A stretch of DNA of 54,151 bases from Synechococcales cyanobacterium bin31.maxbin.ball.101 (GCA_013298165.1 JAAFJU010000018.1:1-54151), one strand, 5' to 3'; shown: positions 34,156 to 43,557, counted from the first letter of the stretch. The notes: a model not told the origin generated them from the sequence alone. Made by a program: numbers and translations.

Positions 34156-34181
34156 CCGAAAATTTATTCTTAGTTGAAACA

Positions 34182-35693
34182 ATGCCGAAATACAATCTTT
34201 ATAGAATTCCTAAAGACAAAGAGAAAGGTTTACTTGAAAAGCTGAAACTGTCTGGATTAGAGCAGATAGGAACACAAGACTCCGACGGATTCCATATGAG
34301 TTTTTTCTTTTCTAACCAGCCAGATGAAATCAATATTTGGTGGTTTGAAACATACAAAGATTTCTGGGGAGATTTAGAAAATTTAGAAACTCCCAAAAAT
34401 TTAATGCACTTTGGAGTCTTGCTAATTTCAGGGGATAGAATTTGCTATGCGGTCAGTTTAGGAAAAGCACATTTTTACTTAAGTCAATTCTGCGATACCG
34501 AATTCGGATTAAATTTAGCAGAAAGAATTATTGATGAGAATAATCTCAAGATGAAAAACTCTAAGTATTATAAAAGTGCTAAGAGCAAGATGATAACAAC
34601 CTATCAAGAAGGCAACCCACTCGCATTTGATAGTGGAGAGTCGATGCACTACATTAAAGCTAAAACTATCGACCCAATCACATGGGGGAAAACAGTAAGT
34701 TTTGGAACTTCAGTACATTTGAGTCTAGTACAAGAGCCACTAAAAATTGCAAGCTTGATACACCATATTGAAAATGTTCTTCAACAACCAATTCTGGTAA
34801 AGCTGCCAAAAGTAGATGTTATCAAAGATAGTCGTGAAATTCAACGTCTAGATAGATTTTTAGCTAAGGAAATTTTGAGAAATCAAGAAGATTCTGGAAT
34901 GACGATTGAAGAATTTACCATGTCTGGCGTAGATTTTATTTTTTCAGACAACTGTGAGTACAGCATCTATTTAAAGGGAAAGAACAATGAAGCCACTCGC
35001 CTCAATGAACTAAACCTAACATCTTTAATTAATTTCTTGAAAAACCAGAATATAAATCTTGAAGATAGACTCAATGACTTAAAAATAAAAGTTCACAGTG
35101 AGTCTGGGCGTGACCATACAAAACCAATGAAATTTTATCTAGATTGTATCGAGGAAGATGGACGATGTTGCCTTATTAATGGAGTATGGCACAAATTCAA
35201 TCAATCATATGTAGATTTTTTGAAGGAAGAAGTTGACAAAATAAGTTTCGATTATACGCCTACTTTTGATATGAGTCATGGAGATATTGAAAACCAATTC
35301 AACAGAAATCGTATACACGATGGATACCGATATTATGACAAAAGTTTAGTCAGTCTCGATGGTCGCTACAGGGTTGAAAAAATGGATTTATATAAAGATA
35401 ATGTATTGTACATTGTCAAAAAAGGTACTCCCCAAAAACTTGCGTATGCGATCGATCAGGCTATCAACACTGTAAAAATACTTCAAAACAATGCTGATTG
35501 CATTGAGATAGATGATAACGTGGTTAATATTACAGGAATCTGCTTGTGGTTAATTCTTGATCGAAAGACAGATATTGAAAAAATCTCAGACATTAATTCT
35601 ATTATTTTTCACATGAAGCTTGTGGAATGGAAAAAGACTATTGTAGATGCTAAATTGACTCCTTTAATTAATATTAATTATATTAGAGAATAG
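34182..35693 (+). CDS. TIGR04141/DUF6119-like sporadically distributed protein
   Basis: A 503-residue protein starting MPKYNLYRIPKDKEKGLLEKL, the start I associate with the TIGR04141 family (about 500 aa, DUF6119). Other parts fitting the family are LMHFGVLLISGDRICYAVSLGKAHFYL, YQEGNPLAFDSGESMHYI, WGKTVSFGTSVHLSL, CEEDGRCCL-like DCIEEDGRCCLINGVWHKF and VEKMDLYKDNVLYIVKKGTPQKLAYAIDQA. No signal peptide or membrane helix. Base composition is much richer in A+T than its neighbours and HIP1 sites are nearly absent, which points to recent horizontal transfer. The function is unknown; a defence role is suggested only by context. Confidence 0.75.
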   Translation: MPKYNLYRIPKDKEKGLLEKLKLSGLEQIGTQDSDGFHMSFFFSNQPDEINIWWFETYKDFWGDLENLETPKNLMHFGVLLISGDRICYAVSLGKAHFYLSQFCDTEFGLNLAERIIDENNLKMKNSKYYKSAKSKMITTYQEGNPLAFDSGESMHYIKAKTIDPITWGKTVSFGTSVHLSLVQEPLKIASLIHHIENVLQQPILVKLPKVDVIKDSREIQRLDRFLAKEILRNQEDSGMTIEEFTMSGVDFIFSDNCEYSIYLKGKNNEATRLNELNLTSLINFLKNQNINLEDRLNDLKIKVHSESGRDHTKPMKFYLDCIEEDGRCCLINGVWHKFNQSYVDFLKEEVDKISFDYTPTFDMSHGDIENQFNRNRIHDGYRYYDKSLVSLDGRYRVEKMDLYKDNVLYIVKKGTPQKLAYAIDQAINTVKILQNNADCIEIDDNVVNITGICLWLILDRKTDIEKISDINSIIFHMKLVEWKKTIVDAKLTPLININYIRE

Positions 35694-35883
35694 TTGCATG
35701 GCTATGAAATATAAATCTTGTTCACGTCTGAATTGAAACGCTGCCGATCGCCTCTGCTTCCAGATAGCTTTAGATAGGCGATCGATTGCCTTTGCAGCAA
35801 TGGGAGGAGGACGGCTTTTCGGCTTTTGGTGTGGGAGAAGGGTGATCGCTCTTTCAGTAGAAGTAAGATCGCTCCTCACTTTC

Positions 35884-36222
35884 CTATGCAGAGATCGCCG
35901 ATTGTCCAACATCCTGATTCAAAAATGCCAATGCCTTCGCCTGCATCTGTTCCAAACTTTTGCCCAACCGATCGGGAATCAGGCTTTGAACATCCTCTAA
36001 TTCAGTCCCCAAATGAACAATCTCAATCAATGCTTCCGGCAACCCTAATTCCGTCAACCGCGCCAAAACCTGCGGATTAAACAATCGTCGCTCTGCATCC
36101 TCGATGCTTAAACTTCCTGCGACAATTGCTGTACACATTCCCAAGCTCATCACCGCTACCATCTGAGACACCTCAGCCGGATCATCCATCTTAAAAATCA
36201 TTGGAACGGAAGTCATCGCCAT
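35884..36222 (-). CDS. Small protein of a two-gene module (112 aa, DUF3969/immunity-like)
   Basis: An acidic, helical 112-residue protein (VSQMVAVMSLGMCTAIVAGSLSIEDAERRLFNPQVLARL, then LPEALIEIVHLGTELEDVQSL). The block G-x-C-x-A-I..SIEDAE..LF-P resembles, from memory, the DUF3969 family of small immunity-type proteins. It starts 2 bp after the stop of the 90-aa gene upstream, so the two are surely translated together. Its role is unknown; a chaperone or immunity partner of the 90-aa protein is a reasonable guess. Confidence 0.6.
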   Translation of the reverse strand: MAMTSVPMIFKMDDPAEVSQMVAVMSLGMCTAIVAGSLSIEDAERRLFNPQVLARLTELGLPEALIEIVHLGTELEDVQSLIPDRLGKSLEQMQAKALAFLNQDVGQSAISA

Positions 36223-36224
36223 TG

Positions 36225-36497
36225 TTAATTACTCCATCCAGACTTAACTTTTAAATCAAACACTTGTCCCGTCGGACTCTCAAAGTAGTGAATCGAAACC
36301 TGCTCACGTCCTTGATAGCCGTCTTGATAAACCTTTCGCCATTCACCCGGTTCGATTGCTCTCAACTCATCCAACAAAAATTGGTTTTTTACCTTTAATT
36401 TTTGTAGCCCATCTTGAACAGGATAAAAATCATTCGGATAGTTAGGCGCATCCTCCGGGAAATCATAAATGTACTGAAGCGACATGTGCTTTTCCAA
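36225..36497 (-). CDS. Small protein of a two-gene module (90 aa, toxin-domain-like)
   Basis: A 90-residue protein (start at 36497, with MSLQYIYDF at Met5 an alternative). The C-terminal half, EWRKVYQDGYQGREQVSIHYFESPTGQVFDLKVKSGWSN, resembles the small beta-rich C-terminal modules seen at the end of some polymorphic-toxin and pre-toxin proteins. I could not place it in a named family. A small DGET-motif gene lies 62 bp upstream on the same strand and the 112-aa gene follows at 2 bp. Confidence 0.6.
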   Translation of the reverse strand: MEKHMSLQYIYDFPEDAPNYPNDFYPVQDGLQKLKVKNQFLLDELRAIEPGEWRKVYQDGYQGREQVSIHYFESPTGQVFDLKVKSGWSN

Positions 36498-36559
36498 CTC
36501 AAACAGTTTCTACAATTAACTTATCATACACACACATCGTTAGCGATGACTCATGGATG

Positions 36560-36736
36560 TTACGCCTCTCTCGCTTGGCGGAACCGTTCGAGTAGCTCAT
36601 TCACGATCGTCTCGCCATCCAAGCCTTCTCCGCGTGCGATCTCGGCTCGTGCGATCGTTACTTTTTCTCGAATGCGATTTACCGATTCTGGATCGAGCGG
36701 TTCATTCTCGTCGTTTGATTTCAGATTGTCACTCAT
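36560..36736 (-). CDS. Small DGET-motif protein, copy 2 (58 aa)
   Basis: The minus strand reads MSDNLKSNDENEPLDPESVN, then IREKVTIARAEIARGEGLDG and ETIVNELLERFRQAREA before a TAA. It is closely related to the first 58 residues of the protein at 31509-31832. The shared upstream block (ATTATCGATA .. CGATCGCTGAGG) directly before both ATGs shows that promoter and gene were duplicated together. The 90-aa/112-aa module follows on the same strand. Confidence 0.65.
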   Translation of the reverse strand: MSDNLKSNDENEPLDPESVNRIREKVTIARAEIARGEGLDGETIVNELLERFRQAREA

Positions 36737-36860
36737 GGGCGAAAGTCCTCAGCGATCGTTGATTTATCGATAATTGAATATGTCAAACTTCTGTTGCATG
36801 TCTTGAATGAAATCTACGATTGGTTTTTCTTGTCTGTGATTGAGTTCTTGGAAACCCAAA

Positions 36861-37487
36861 TCATGTAAACATCTGAGCCATCTGATCGCTGAAATCTGGG
36901 AATTCAAATAGCTTAAATGAAGTACATCCACTGATTGTCAAGTGAAGAGCATAAATTTCCCCACCGATGTATACGCGCTTATCTTTAGGTAATCTACTTT
37001 GCCTATCCCGCTGCTCTTGCATCATTGAGGGAATTGAGTCAATTAGAACATCAGGATTAGGAATTCGACATTCAGGTTTCACGGCTACACCATATTGTAA
37101 CTCCTCTGACATAAAGTTATTTGTCGATCGATAAGCGAAAGATACAACTTGTTGAGTTTCTTCTGATATTCCAAATTGGTAAACAGTAGTGGTAAAAGAC
37201 TCTGTTATTGAAGTTTTTTCCCTATATTGATTCCATAACTCCAACAACATCTTTGGCGTATGGTAATCCAGATTATGTATTCCTCTAACTACCATTCGAT
37301 TATTTACATACATAGCCCATTCGTGCGAAAAACCACCAATTCCTGTACCTGCAATAATAGTTTTCAAATGTGGAATGTGTATAGCTTTAGAAGTAAGAAG
37401 AAATGGCTTCCCATCACTGGATACTCCTAATGTATCGGTTGCTACTAAAACTTGGTCTTTATCCGTAAAAAATATCAGAGATGACAT
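36861..37487 (-). CDS. Proteasome-like (Ntn-hydrolase-like) protein of unknown function
   Basis: A 208-residue protein. The first 60 residues (SSLIFFTDKDQVLVATDTLG, then FLLTSKAIHIPHLKTIIAGTG) have the look of the N-terminal beta-hairpin and strand pattern of 20S proteasome-type Ntn hydrolases (V-A-x-D-T-x..K-I..IAGTG). A Ser follows the initiator Met and could become an N-terminal nucleophile, but this is inference. The remainder (ISGCTSFKLFEFPDFSDQM at the end) is unassigned. It is AT-rich, and the third DGET-motif gene precedes it by 21 bp on the same strand. Confidence 0.6.
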   Translation of the reverse strand: MSSLIFFTDKDQVLVATDTLGVSSDGKPFLLTSKAIHIPHLKTIIAGTGIGGFSHEWAMYVNNRMVVRGIHNLDYHTPKMLLELWNQYREKTSITESFTTTVYQFGISEETQQVVSFAYRSTNNFMSEELQYGVAVKPECRIPNPDVLIDSIPSMMQEQRDRQSRLPKDKRVYIGGEIYALHLTISGCTSFKLFEFPDFSDQMAQMFT

Positions 37488-37508
37488 GTAATTAGTATGG
37501 AATGTAAT

Positions 37509-37700
37509 TTAATGTTGGACTAAGCAAGATTCTGGATTATCAGGAAAACATCGATCGGACATCTGAAAGCGTTCCAAGATTTGATTAATAAACGTTTCAC
37601 CATCGATCGGTGGCGTATGTTTCGATGCCTCGATCGCTTCCTCAACTTTGGTCCGAACCTCTTTTACCCATGCATCAGCAGACTCAGGCGTAATACTCAT
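37509..37700 (-). CDS. Small DGET-motif protein, copy 3 (63 aa)
   Basis: Starting at ATG 37700 (MSITPESADAWVKEVRTKV), this 63-residue protein carries the core PIDGETFINQILERFQMSD, matching LDGETIVNQLLERF of the copies at 31509 and 36560. It is more diverged and its upstream region is not shared. An earlier in-frame ATG (37745) gives a Cys/Arg-rich, unlikely extension. It is followed after 21 bp by the proteasome-like gene. Confidence 0.65.
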   Translation of the reverse strand: MSITPESADAWVKEVRTKVEEAIEASKHTPPIDGETFINQILERFQMSDRCFPDNPESCLVQH

Positions 37701-37860
37701 GAGATCGAATCTCCTACGATCGCACATCTCCCCACAATCTAACACAACCCTCTACCCCCAGCCGCTGTATGCCCTACTCGAACCCTCACTCCCATCGCCC
37801 CAAAAACCGCTATCATAAATACCCTAACGACCCATAAGCGAACGATCGCCCCCAGTCATC

Positions 37861-40800
37861 ATGACCGCAAAGCTCCCCACCCTTTCCAGCCAGTACGAAG
37901 CCAAGACCACCGAAACCAAGTGGCAAACCTTCTGGGAAGCAAACGAAGTCTTCAAGGCTGACCCGAAGCAAGCAGGTGACTACTTCTCGATCGTCACCCC
38001 GCCGCCGAACGTCACCGGAAGCCTGCACATGGGGCACGCCTTTAATACGGCACTGATTGACACGATCGTCCGCTACCAACGGATGCTCGGCAAAAACGTC
38101 CTCTGCCTCCCCGGCACCGACCACGCCAGCATCGCAGTCCAAACGATCGTCGAGAAGCAACTGAAAGCCGAAGGCAAAACCCGCGCAGATTTGGGTCGCG
38201 AGAAGTTTTTGGAACGGACTTGGGAATGGAAGAAGGAGTCGGGCGGCACGATTACGGGACAGTTGCGGCGGTTGGGATTGTCGGCGGATTGGTCTCGTGA
38301 GCGCTTTACCTTGGACCCGAAACTGTCGGAGTCAGTGTTGGAAGCGTTTGTGCAGCTTCATAGTGAAGGCTTGATCTATCGCGGAAACTATCTGGTGAAC
38401 TGGTGTCCGGCGAGTCAGTCTGCCGTTTCGGATTTGGAAGTGGACAACCGCGAGATCGACGGGAATCTGTGGCATTTCCGCTATCCGATTACGGGGACGA
38501 AGGATTTTATTGAAGTGGCGACGACGCGACCGGAGACGATGTTGGGCGATACGGCGGTGGCGGTGAATCCGACGGACGATCGCTACAAAGCACTGGTTGG
38601 CAAAACCGTGACGCTGCCGTTGCAGAATCGGGAGATTCCGATCATTGCCGATGAGTATGTGGATGCGAGTTTTGGGACCGGATGCGTGAAAATCACGCCC
38701 GCCCATGACACCAATGACTTTGAGATGGGCAAACGCCATGACCTGCCGTTCATTAATGTGATGAACAAAGACGGCAGCATGAACGAAAACGCTGGGGAGT
38801 TCGAGGGACTCGATCGCTTTGACGCCCGAAAAGCCGTGGTTGTCGCCTTAGAAGCCGCCGGAAACCTCGTCAAAATCGAACCCTACAAAACCACCCTGCC
38901 CTACAGCGAACGCGGCGGCGTCCCGATCGAACCGCTCCTCTCGACCCAATGGTTTGTCAATACCGCTCCGTTGGCGCAGAAGGCATTGGCAGACTTGGAT
39001 GAGCGCAATTCGCCGGAGTATGTGCCCGATCGGTGGAAGAAGGTGTATCGCGATTGGTTGGTGAACTTGAAGGACTGGTGTATTTCGCGGCAGTTGTGGT
39101 GGGGACATCAGATTCCTGCTTGGTATGCCGTGGAGGAGACGGGCGGCGTGATTACGGATTCAACGCCGTTTGTGGTGGCAAAGAATTCAAAAGAAGCTGC
39201 GAAACTGGCTGAGGCAAAGTTTGGGAAAGTCGTGAAACTGGAACAGGATCCGGATGTGTTGGATACCTGGTTTTCGTCGGGGTTATGGCCGTTCTCGACC
39301 TTGGGTTGGGGCACGGAAGAGCAGTCGGATTACGATCGCTACTACCCCACGAGCACACTCGTCACAGGCTTCGACATCATCTTCTTCTGGGTTGCCCGGA
39401 TGACCATGATGGGACGACATTTCACCGAAGCGATGCCGTTTGATCAGGTGTATATTCACGGCTTGGTGCGCGATGAAAATGGCGCGAAGATGTCCAAGTC
39501 GAAAAATAACGGCGTGGACCCGTTGGTGCTGATTGATGAATACAGTACCGACGCGCTGCGATATACGCTGATCCGCGAAGTCGCAGGTGCCGGGCAAGAT
39601 ATTAGCCTGCAACTCAACCGCAAACTCTATAACCAACGGGTGAAAGATCGCGCCGCTGGCAAAGAACCGCCCGCCCCGACTCCCGGCAGCAAAGACAACT
39701 CCCTCTCCGAATCCGTGGAAGCCTCGCGGAATTTCACCAACAAACTCTGGAACGCCTCGCGCTTCGTCCTGATGAACCTCGAAGGTCAGACGCCCGAACA
39801 ATTGGGAACCCCCGACACGGCAAAGCTGGAGCTGTGCGATCGTTGGATCCTGTCGCGCTACCACCAAGTCACCAAAGCCCTGCGCGAAAACCTAGACCAA
39901 TACTCTCTCGGTGAAGCCGCCAAACAACTGTACGAATTCATCTGGGGTGATTTCTGCGACCTGTACATTGAATTGGTGAAATACCGACTTCAAGGCGAAG
40001 AAGGCGAATCAAAACTCGTCGCTCAACAGACCTTGGCGCTAGTCCTCGAAGGCACCCTAAAACTCCTCCATCCCTTCATGCCCCACATCACCGAAGAGAT
40101 TTGGCACACTGTGGTTCAGAAAGAAGCAACAGGCCAGGTCAGTCTCGCGCTGGAATCCTATCCTGAGTCAAATCCGGCCCTCATTGATGCGGATTTAGAA
40201 TCGCAGTTTGAGTTGTTGATTGGGACGATTCGGACGATTCGCAACCTGCGTACGGAAGCGGGGATTAAACCGGGAGAGAAAATCGAAGCCTTGTTGCAAT
40301 CGGAAAACGATCGCGAACGCACCACCCTGGAATCCGGCCAGATCTACATCCAAAACCTCGCCCGCGTCAAAAAGCTCTCCATCACCAACCCCTCTGCGTC
40401 CAAACCCTTGGATCCCCCAGCCACCAAACCTGCGACGACCCCAAGCCCGGATTTGACGGCTGGCACACTCAAAGATCGCAAAGCCTGGGCCGATCGCACC
40501 TGGCTCGAAAAACTCGACCTTCGCGATCTCGCCGATGATTTGCTTGACTACCTCGCCAATTATCAAAAACTGGCCATCACACTGTGGGGTATAACCCTAA
40601 CCATCCTTGCCTTCAATGTCCTGAAGGCGGCCTTCAATGGCGTTCATCGTGTGGCGATCGTCTCTGATCTGCTAGAAGACATTGGCTTCTTCTACACGAT
40701 TTTCTTTGTCAAGGACAATCTCCTGAAAAGCACCGATCGTCAACGCACCTTCGGCAACCTGAAGAAACTCAAGGGCGATCTCTTCGGGGAAGCCGCCCCC

Positions 40801-41172
40801 GCCGTTGAAGCCGTCGCTGAAACGGTTGCTGCTCCGATCGTCACCCCATCACCCACTACCCCATCACCCACCCACCCTGAACCCGATGACCTCCGGTCGG
40901 TCGGAGACCATAGACAAACCTTCGCAGGCGTCGTCGGCACCGTTCAAGTCCTGATTCCCCTCGACGGCCTCGTGGACATCACCGCCCTCAAAGCCAAACT
41001 CGAAAAAGACCTAACCCGCGCCCAAAACGAAGCCCAGTCGGTCCGAGGCCGTCTGAGCAACCAAAAGTTTGTGGCGCAGGCTCCAGAAGAGGTGGTCCAA
41101 GGCGCGAAAAATGCCTTAGCGGAAGCTGAAAAACAAGCTGAACTGATTCAAGCTAGACTTTCAATGCTTTAG
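37861..41172 (+). CDS. valS: Valyl-tRNA synthetase with an inserted membrane CAAD domain
   Basis: An 1,103-residue class I synthetase (about 880 is usual). The catalytic core shows the HIGH-type motif GSLHMGHAF (residues 53-61) and KMSKS at 543-547, with the editing domain ([18 protein letters not shown]) between. The anticodon-binding domain ends near residue 840. Residues about 881-975 are an inserted CAAD domain with an amphipathic start ([16 protein letters not shown]), two membrane helices (about 902-927 and 930-950) and the tail [13 protein letters not shown], bordered by Pro-rich linkers. The usual ValRS C-terminal coiled coil follows (1025-1103). CAAD is known to bring cyanobacterial synthetases to thylakoid membranes. 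Confidence 0.95.
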   Translation: MTAKLPTLSSQYEAKTTETKWQTFWEANEVFKADPKQAGDYFSIVTPPPNVTGSLHMGHAFNTALIDTIVRYQRMLGKNVLCLPGTDHASIAVQTIVEKQLKAEGKTRADLGREKFLERTWEWKKESGGTITGQLRRLGLSADWSRERFTLDPKLSESVLEAFVQLHSEGLIYRGNYLVNWCPASQSAVSDLEVDNREIDGNLWHFRYPITGTKDFIEVATTRPETMLGDTAVAVNPTDDRYKALVGKTVTLPLQNREIPIIADEYVDASFGTGCVKITPAHDTNDFEMGKRHDLPFINVMNKDGSMNENAGEFEGLDRFDARKAVVVALEAAGNLVKIEPYKTTLPYSERGGVPIEPLLSTQWFVNTAPLAQKALADLDERNSPEYVPDRWKKVYRDWLVNLKDWCISRQLWWGHQIPAWYAVEETGGVITDSTPFVVAKNSKEAAKLAEAKFGKVVKLEQDPDVLDTWFSSGLWPFSTLGWGTEEQSDYDRYYPTSTLVTGFDIIFFWVARMTMMGRHFTEAMPFDQVYIHGLVRDENGAKMSKSKNNGVDPLVLIDEYSTDALRYTLIREVAGAGQDISLQLNRKLYNQRVKDRAAGKEPPAPTPGSKDNSLSESVEASRNFTNKLWNASRFVLMNLEGQTPEQLGTPDTAKLELCDRWILSRYHQVTKALRENLDQYSLGEAAKQLYEFIWGDFCDLYIELVKYRLQGEEGESKLVAQQTLALVLEGTLKLLHPFMPHITEEIWHTVVQKEATGQVSLALESYPESNPALIDADLESQFELLIGTIRTIRNLRTEAGIKPGEKIEALLQSENDRERTTLESGQIYIQNLARVKKLSITNPSASKPLDPPATKPATTPSPDLTAGTLKDRKAWADRTWLEKLDLRDLADDLLDYLANYQKLAITLWGITLTILAFNVLKAAFNGVHRVAIVSDLLEDIGFFYTIFFVKDNLLKSTDRQRTFGNLKKLKGDLFGEAAPAVEAVAETVAAPIVTPSPTTPSPTHPEPDDLRSVGDHRQTFAGVVGTVQVLIPLDGLVDITALKAKLEKDLTRAQNEAQSVRGRLSNQKFVAQAPEEVVQGAKNALAEAEKQAELIQARLSML

Positions 41173-41206
41173 ACAAGGTTTAAGAAGTCTTTTCGTTGGG
41201 ATCGAT

Positions 41207-41332
41207 TCCCCGATCCCCCTAAATCCCCCTTAAAAAGGGGGACTATGAGTTGGGTTTTGGTTTATAACTCAGGTTCTAGTCTATGAATCAGGTTCTGGTT
41301 CCCCCTTTTTAAGGGGGCTAGGGGGATCGGGC
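41207..41332. repeat. Inverted pair of CCCCCTTTTTAAGGGGG-type repeats after valS
   Basis: CGATCCCCCTAAATCCCCCT (41211) and AAGGGGGCTAGGGGGATCGG (41311) are inverted copies about 100 bp apart, each itself palindromic. The pair can fold into a long double hairpin and probably acts as the valS terminator. Confidence 0.8.
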
Positions 41333-41382
41333 TGGAATCTATAAAAATCTGTAAACTTCACTTAAATTGGCGAGCGATCGGA

Positions 41383-41847
41383 ATGCGTTACCTAGCTCAG
41401 GTCTATACAGACGAACATCTCCCCCCTCCAGCGGGAGAACCCCCAGCTTCTTTTATGCTCATCGCGGCTCAGTCCTCAGATGACCTGTGGGAGCTGGTGG
41501 GCGACAAGTCGATCGTCAAGAGCGATCGGGCTGCGACCTATTTTCCCAATAGCTGGGTCCTGATTACTCTGAGCGATCGTCAAGAGGTGCTGCAAGTCGA
41601 AGATGCCAAACCTTGGTTGTTGGATATCATCAAGACCTATCTTTCCCTCGGCGTCAGTCCAGACTTCCTCCGCCAAGAAACCGAGCGGGCCGAGCAGTGG
41701 CGGCAGTCCCTGACTTTACAAAGTCAAGAACTCGATCGGCGCGCCCTCGAACTGGAAGCCCGCCGGGAACAACTTCAGTCGCTAGAGGCCGATCTCAAGC
41801 GCGAAAAACAAGAACTAGAAGAGCCAGAAACTTCAGAAGAGACCTAA
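41383..41847 (+). CDS. Conserved cyanobacterial protein with a C-terminal coiled coil
   Basis: A 154-residue soluble protein. The N-terminal two thirds (MRYLAQVYTDEHLPPPAGEP, then FMLIAAQSSDDLWELVGD, VLITLSDRQEVLQVEDAKPWL) form a compact alpha/beta domain, and the last 55 residues (ERAEQWRQSLTLQSQELDRR ... LKREKQELEEPETSEET) are a highly charged coiled coil. I recognise it only as a cyanobacterial conserved protein without a known role. It lies between valS and glgC, all on the plus strand, but with long spacers, so a separate transcript is likely. Confidence 0.7.
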   Translation: MRYLAQVYTDEHLPPPAGEPPASFMLIAAQSSDDLWELVGDKSIVKSDRAATYFPNSWVLITLSDRQEVLQVEDAKPWLLDIIKTYLSLGVSPDFLRQETERAEQWRQSLTLQSQELDRRALELEARREQLQSLEADLKREKQELEEPETSEET

Positions 41848-42252
41848 GGCGATTTCCAAGACAGCTTGTACCAGAACAATCTGGTCGATCGCTGCCTTGA
41901 TCCACGCCGAACTAGAAGTTGGCGCTCTAGAGTGCGAAGTCTACTGGGCGTAGACTGGAGGAGTTATTCAGGATTCTTGAGTCAGTGCCCACTGACTTCG
42001 CTCTAAGAGTGCCGAATTTATTCCGGCACGGGTTGGAACGGGGACTGGAAGCATCTGAAAGGTAAAACGTTTTATAGAAATCACCTAAGGTTTAGCCGAT
42101 CGGATCCCCATCCAAACCGAGGGAATCTTCCCAACGTCAAAAAATTCTCATAAATGTAGTTCATACCTCTTGCACAGTGATCCCTGTACACTCAAACTAG
42201 TATCCAAGTTGATAAATCATTCAGCATCAAAATCGGCAAGAGGTTGCGCGTT
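41848..42252 (+). promoter_or_regulatory. Long structured leader/promoter region of glgC
   Basis: 405 bp without a gene. Two GC-containing hairpins stand close together: AGTCAGTG (41980) with CACTGACT (41990), a perfect 8-bp stem with a 2-base loop, and GTGCCG (42009) with CGGCAC (42024). Neither has a U-run, so they may be operator or RNA-structure elements. The last 100 bp are AT-rich and probably hold the glgC promoter. Confidence 0.4.
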
Positions 42253-43539
42253 GTGAAAAGAGTTTTAGGAATCATTCTGGGTGGCGGTGCAGGCACAAGA
42301 CTTTACCCCCTGACCAAGCAGCGGGCTAAACCTGCCGTCCCACTGGCAGGCAAGTATCGGTTAATTGATATCCCCGTGAGTAACTGCATCAACTCCGAGA
42401 TCTACAAGATCTACGTGTTGACCCAGTTCAACTCCGCCTCCCTGAACCGCCACATCTCGCGCACCTACAATGGCACCGGACTGGGAGCCAACGACAACTT
42501 CGTCGAAGTCCTCGCCGCCCAGCAGACCCCAGAAAATCCCGACTGGTTCCAAGGAACAGCCGATGCCGTACGTCAGTACATTTGGATGCTGCAAGAGTGG
42601 GACGTTGATGAGTACGTCATCCTTTCAGGCGACCACCTCTACCGCATGGACTACCGGAAATTCGTCGAGCGCCACCGCGAAACCGGAGCCGACATCACCC
42701 TGTCCGTCGTTCCCATGGACGAAAAACGTGCCTCTGACTTCGGCTTGATGAAGATCGATGCCTCCGGTCGCGTTGTGGACTTCTGTGAAAAACCCAAGGG
42801 TGATGCCTTGGCCGCGATGCAAGTGGATACGACGATTTTGGGTTTGAATGCTGAAGAAGCAAAAGCCTCGCCCTACATCGCCTCGATGGGGATCTATGTC
42901 TTCAAAAAAGAAGCGCTGATCAAGCTCCTGCGTCAAAATCCGGACTACACCGATTTCGGTAAAGAAATCATCCCGAATGCTGCGAAAGAAAACAATATTC
43001 AGGCGTACCTCTTCAAAGGCTACTGGGAGGACATCGGAACGATCGAATCCTTCTACGACGCCAACCTGGCCCTTACTCACCAGCCCCACCCGGCCTTCAG
43101 CTTCTACGAAGAAGATGCGCCGATTTACACCCGTCACCGTTTCTTGCCGCCCAGTAAGTTCCTGGATGCCCAAGTGACTGAATCGATCGTCGGCGAAGGC
43201 TGCATCCTGAAAAAATGCCGCGTTCACCACTCGGTGCTGGGGGTGCGGAGCCGAATTGAAGAAGGCTGCATTATTGAGGACAGTCTGTTGATGGGGGCTG
43301 ATTATTACCAAAATGCAGGGGATGCCTTCAGTGCAGAGTATGTGCCGATCGGCATTGGCAAAAACAGCACCATCCGTCGTGCGATCATCGACAAAAACGC
43401 CCACATTGGCAGTGATGTCCAAATCGTCAACAAAGATCGCATCGAAGATGCCGATCGGGAAAACCTCGGTTTCATCATTCGCAACGGCATTGTGGTCGTC
43501 GTGAAAAATGCCATCATCCCCGACGGCATGATCATCTAG
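42253..43539 (+). CDS. glgC: Glucose-1-phosphate adenylyltransferase (ADP-glucose pyrophosphorylase)
   Basis: A 428-residue allosteric enzyme making ADP-glucose from glucose 1-phosphate and ATP, the committed step of glycogen synthesis. Seen: [41 protein letters not shown], the [12 protein letters not shown] block, [18 protein letters not shown], and the C-terminal left-handed beta helix ([24 protein letters not shown]). An AAGAGG at 42237-42242 is spaced about 10 nt from GTG 42253 but only 1 nt from the in-frame TTG 42244, so I chose the GTG, which also matches the family's usual start (MKxVLxIILGGG). Confidence 0.95.
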   Translation: MKRVLGIILGGGAGTRLYPLTKQRAKPAVPLAGKYRLIDIPVSNCINSEIYKIYVLTQFNSASLNRHISRTYNGTGLGANDNFVEVLAAQQTPENPDWFQGTADAVRQYIWMLQEWDVDEYVILSGDHLYRMDYRKFVERHRETGADITLSVVPMDEKRASDFGLMKIDASGRVVDFCEKPKGDALAAMQVDTTILGLNAEEAKASPYIASMGIYVFKKEALIKLLRQNPDYTDFGKEIIPNAAKENNIQAYLFKGYWEDIGTIESFYDANLALTHQPHPAFSFYEEDAPIYTRHRFLPPSKFLDAQVTESIVGEGCILKKCRVHHSVLGVRSRIEEGCIIEDSLLMGADYYQNAGDAFSAEYVPIGIGKNSTIRRAIIDKNAHIGSDVQIVNKDRIEDADRENLGFIIRNGIVVVVKNAIIPDGMII

Positions 43540-43557
43540 CCTCGCTGAGACCTCGGG

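Noticed and set aside
34020-34181. Retron-like non-coding RNA because of inverted repeats
   Set aside because: There is no reverse transcriptase gene in the window.
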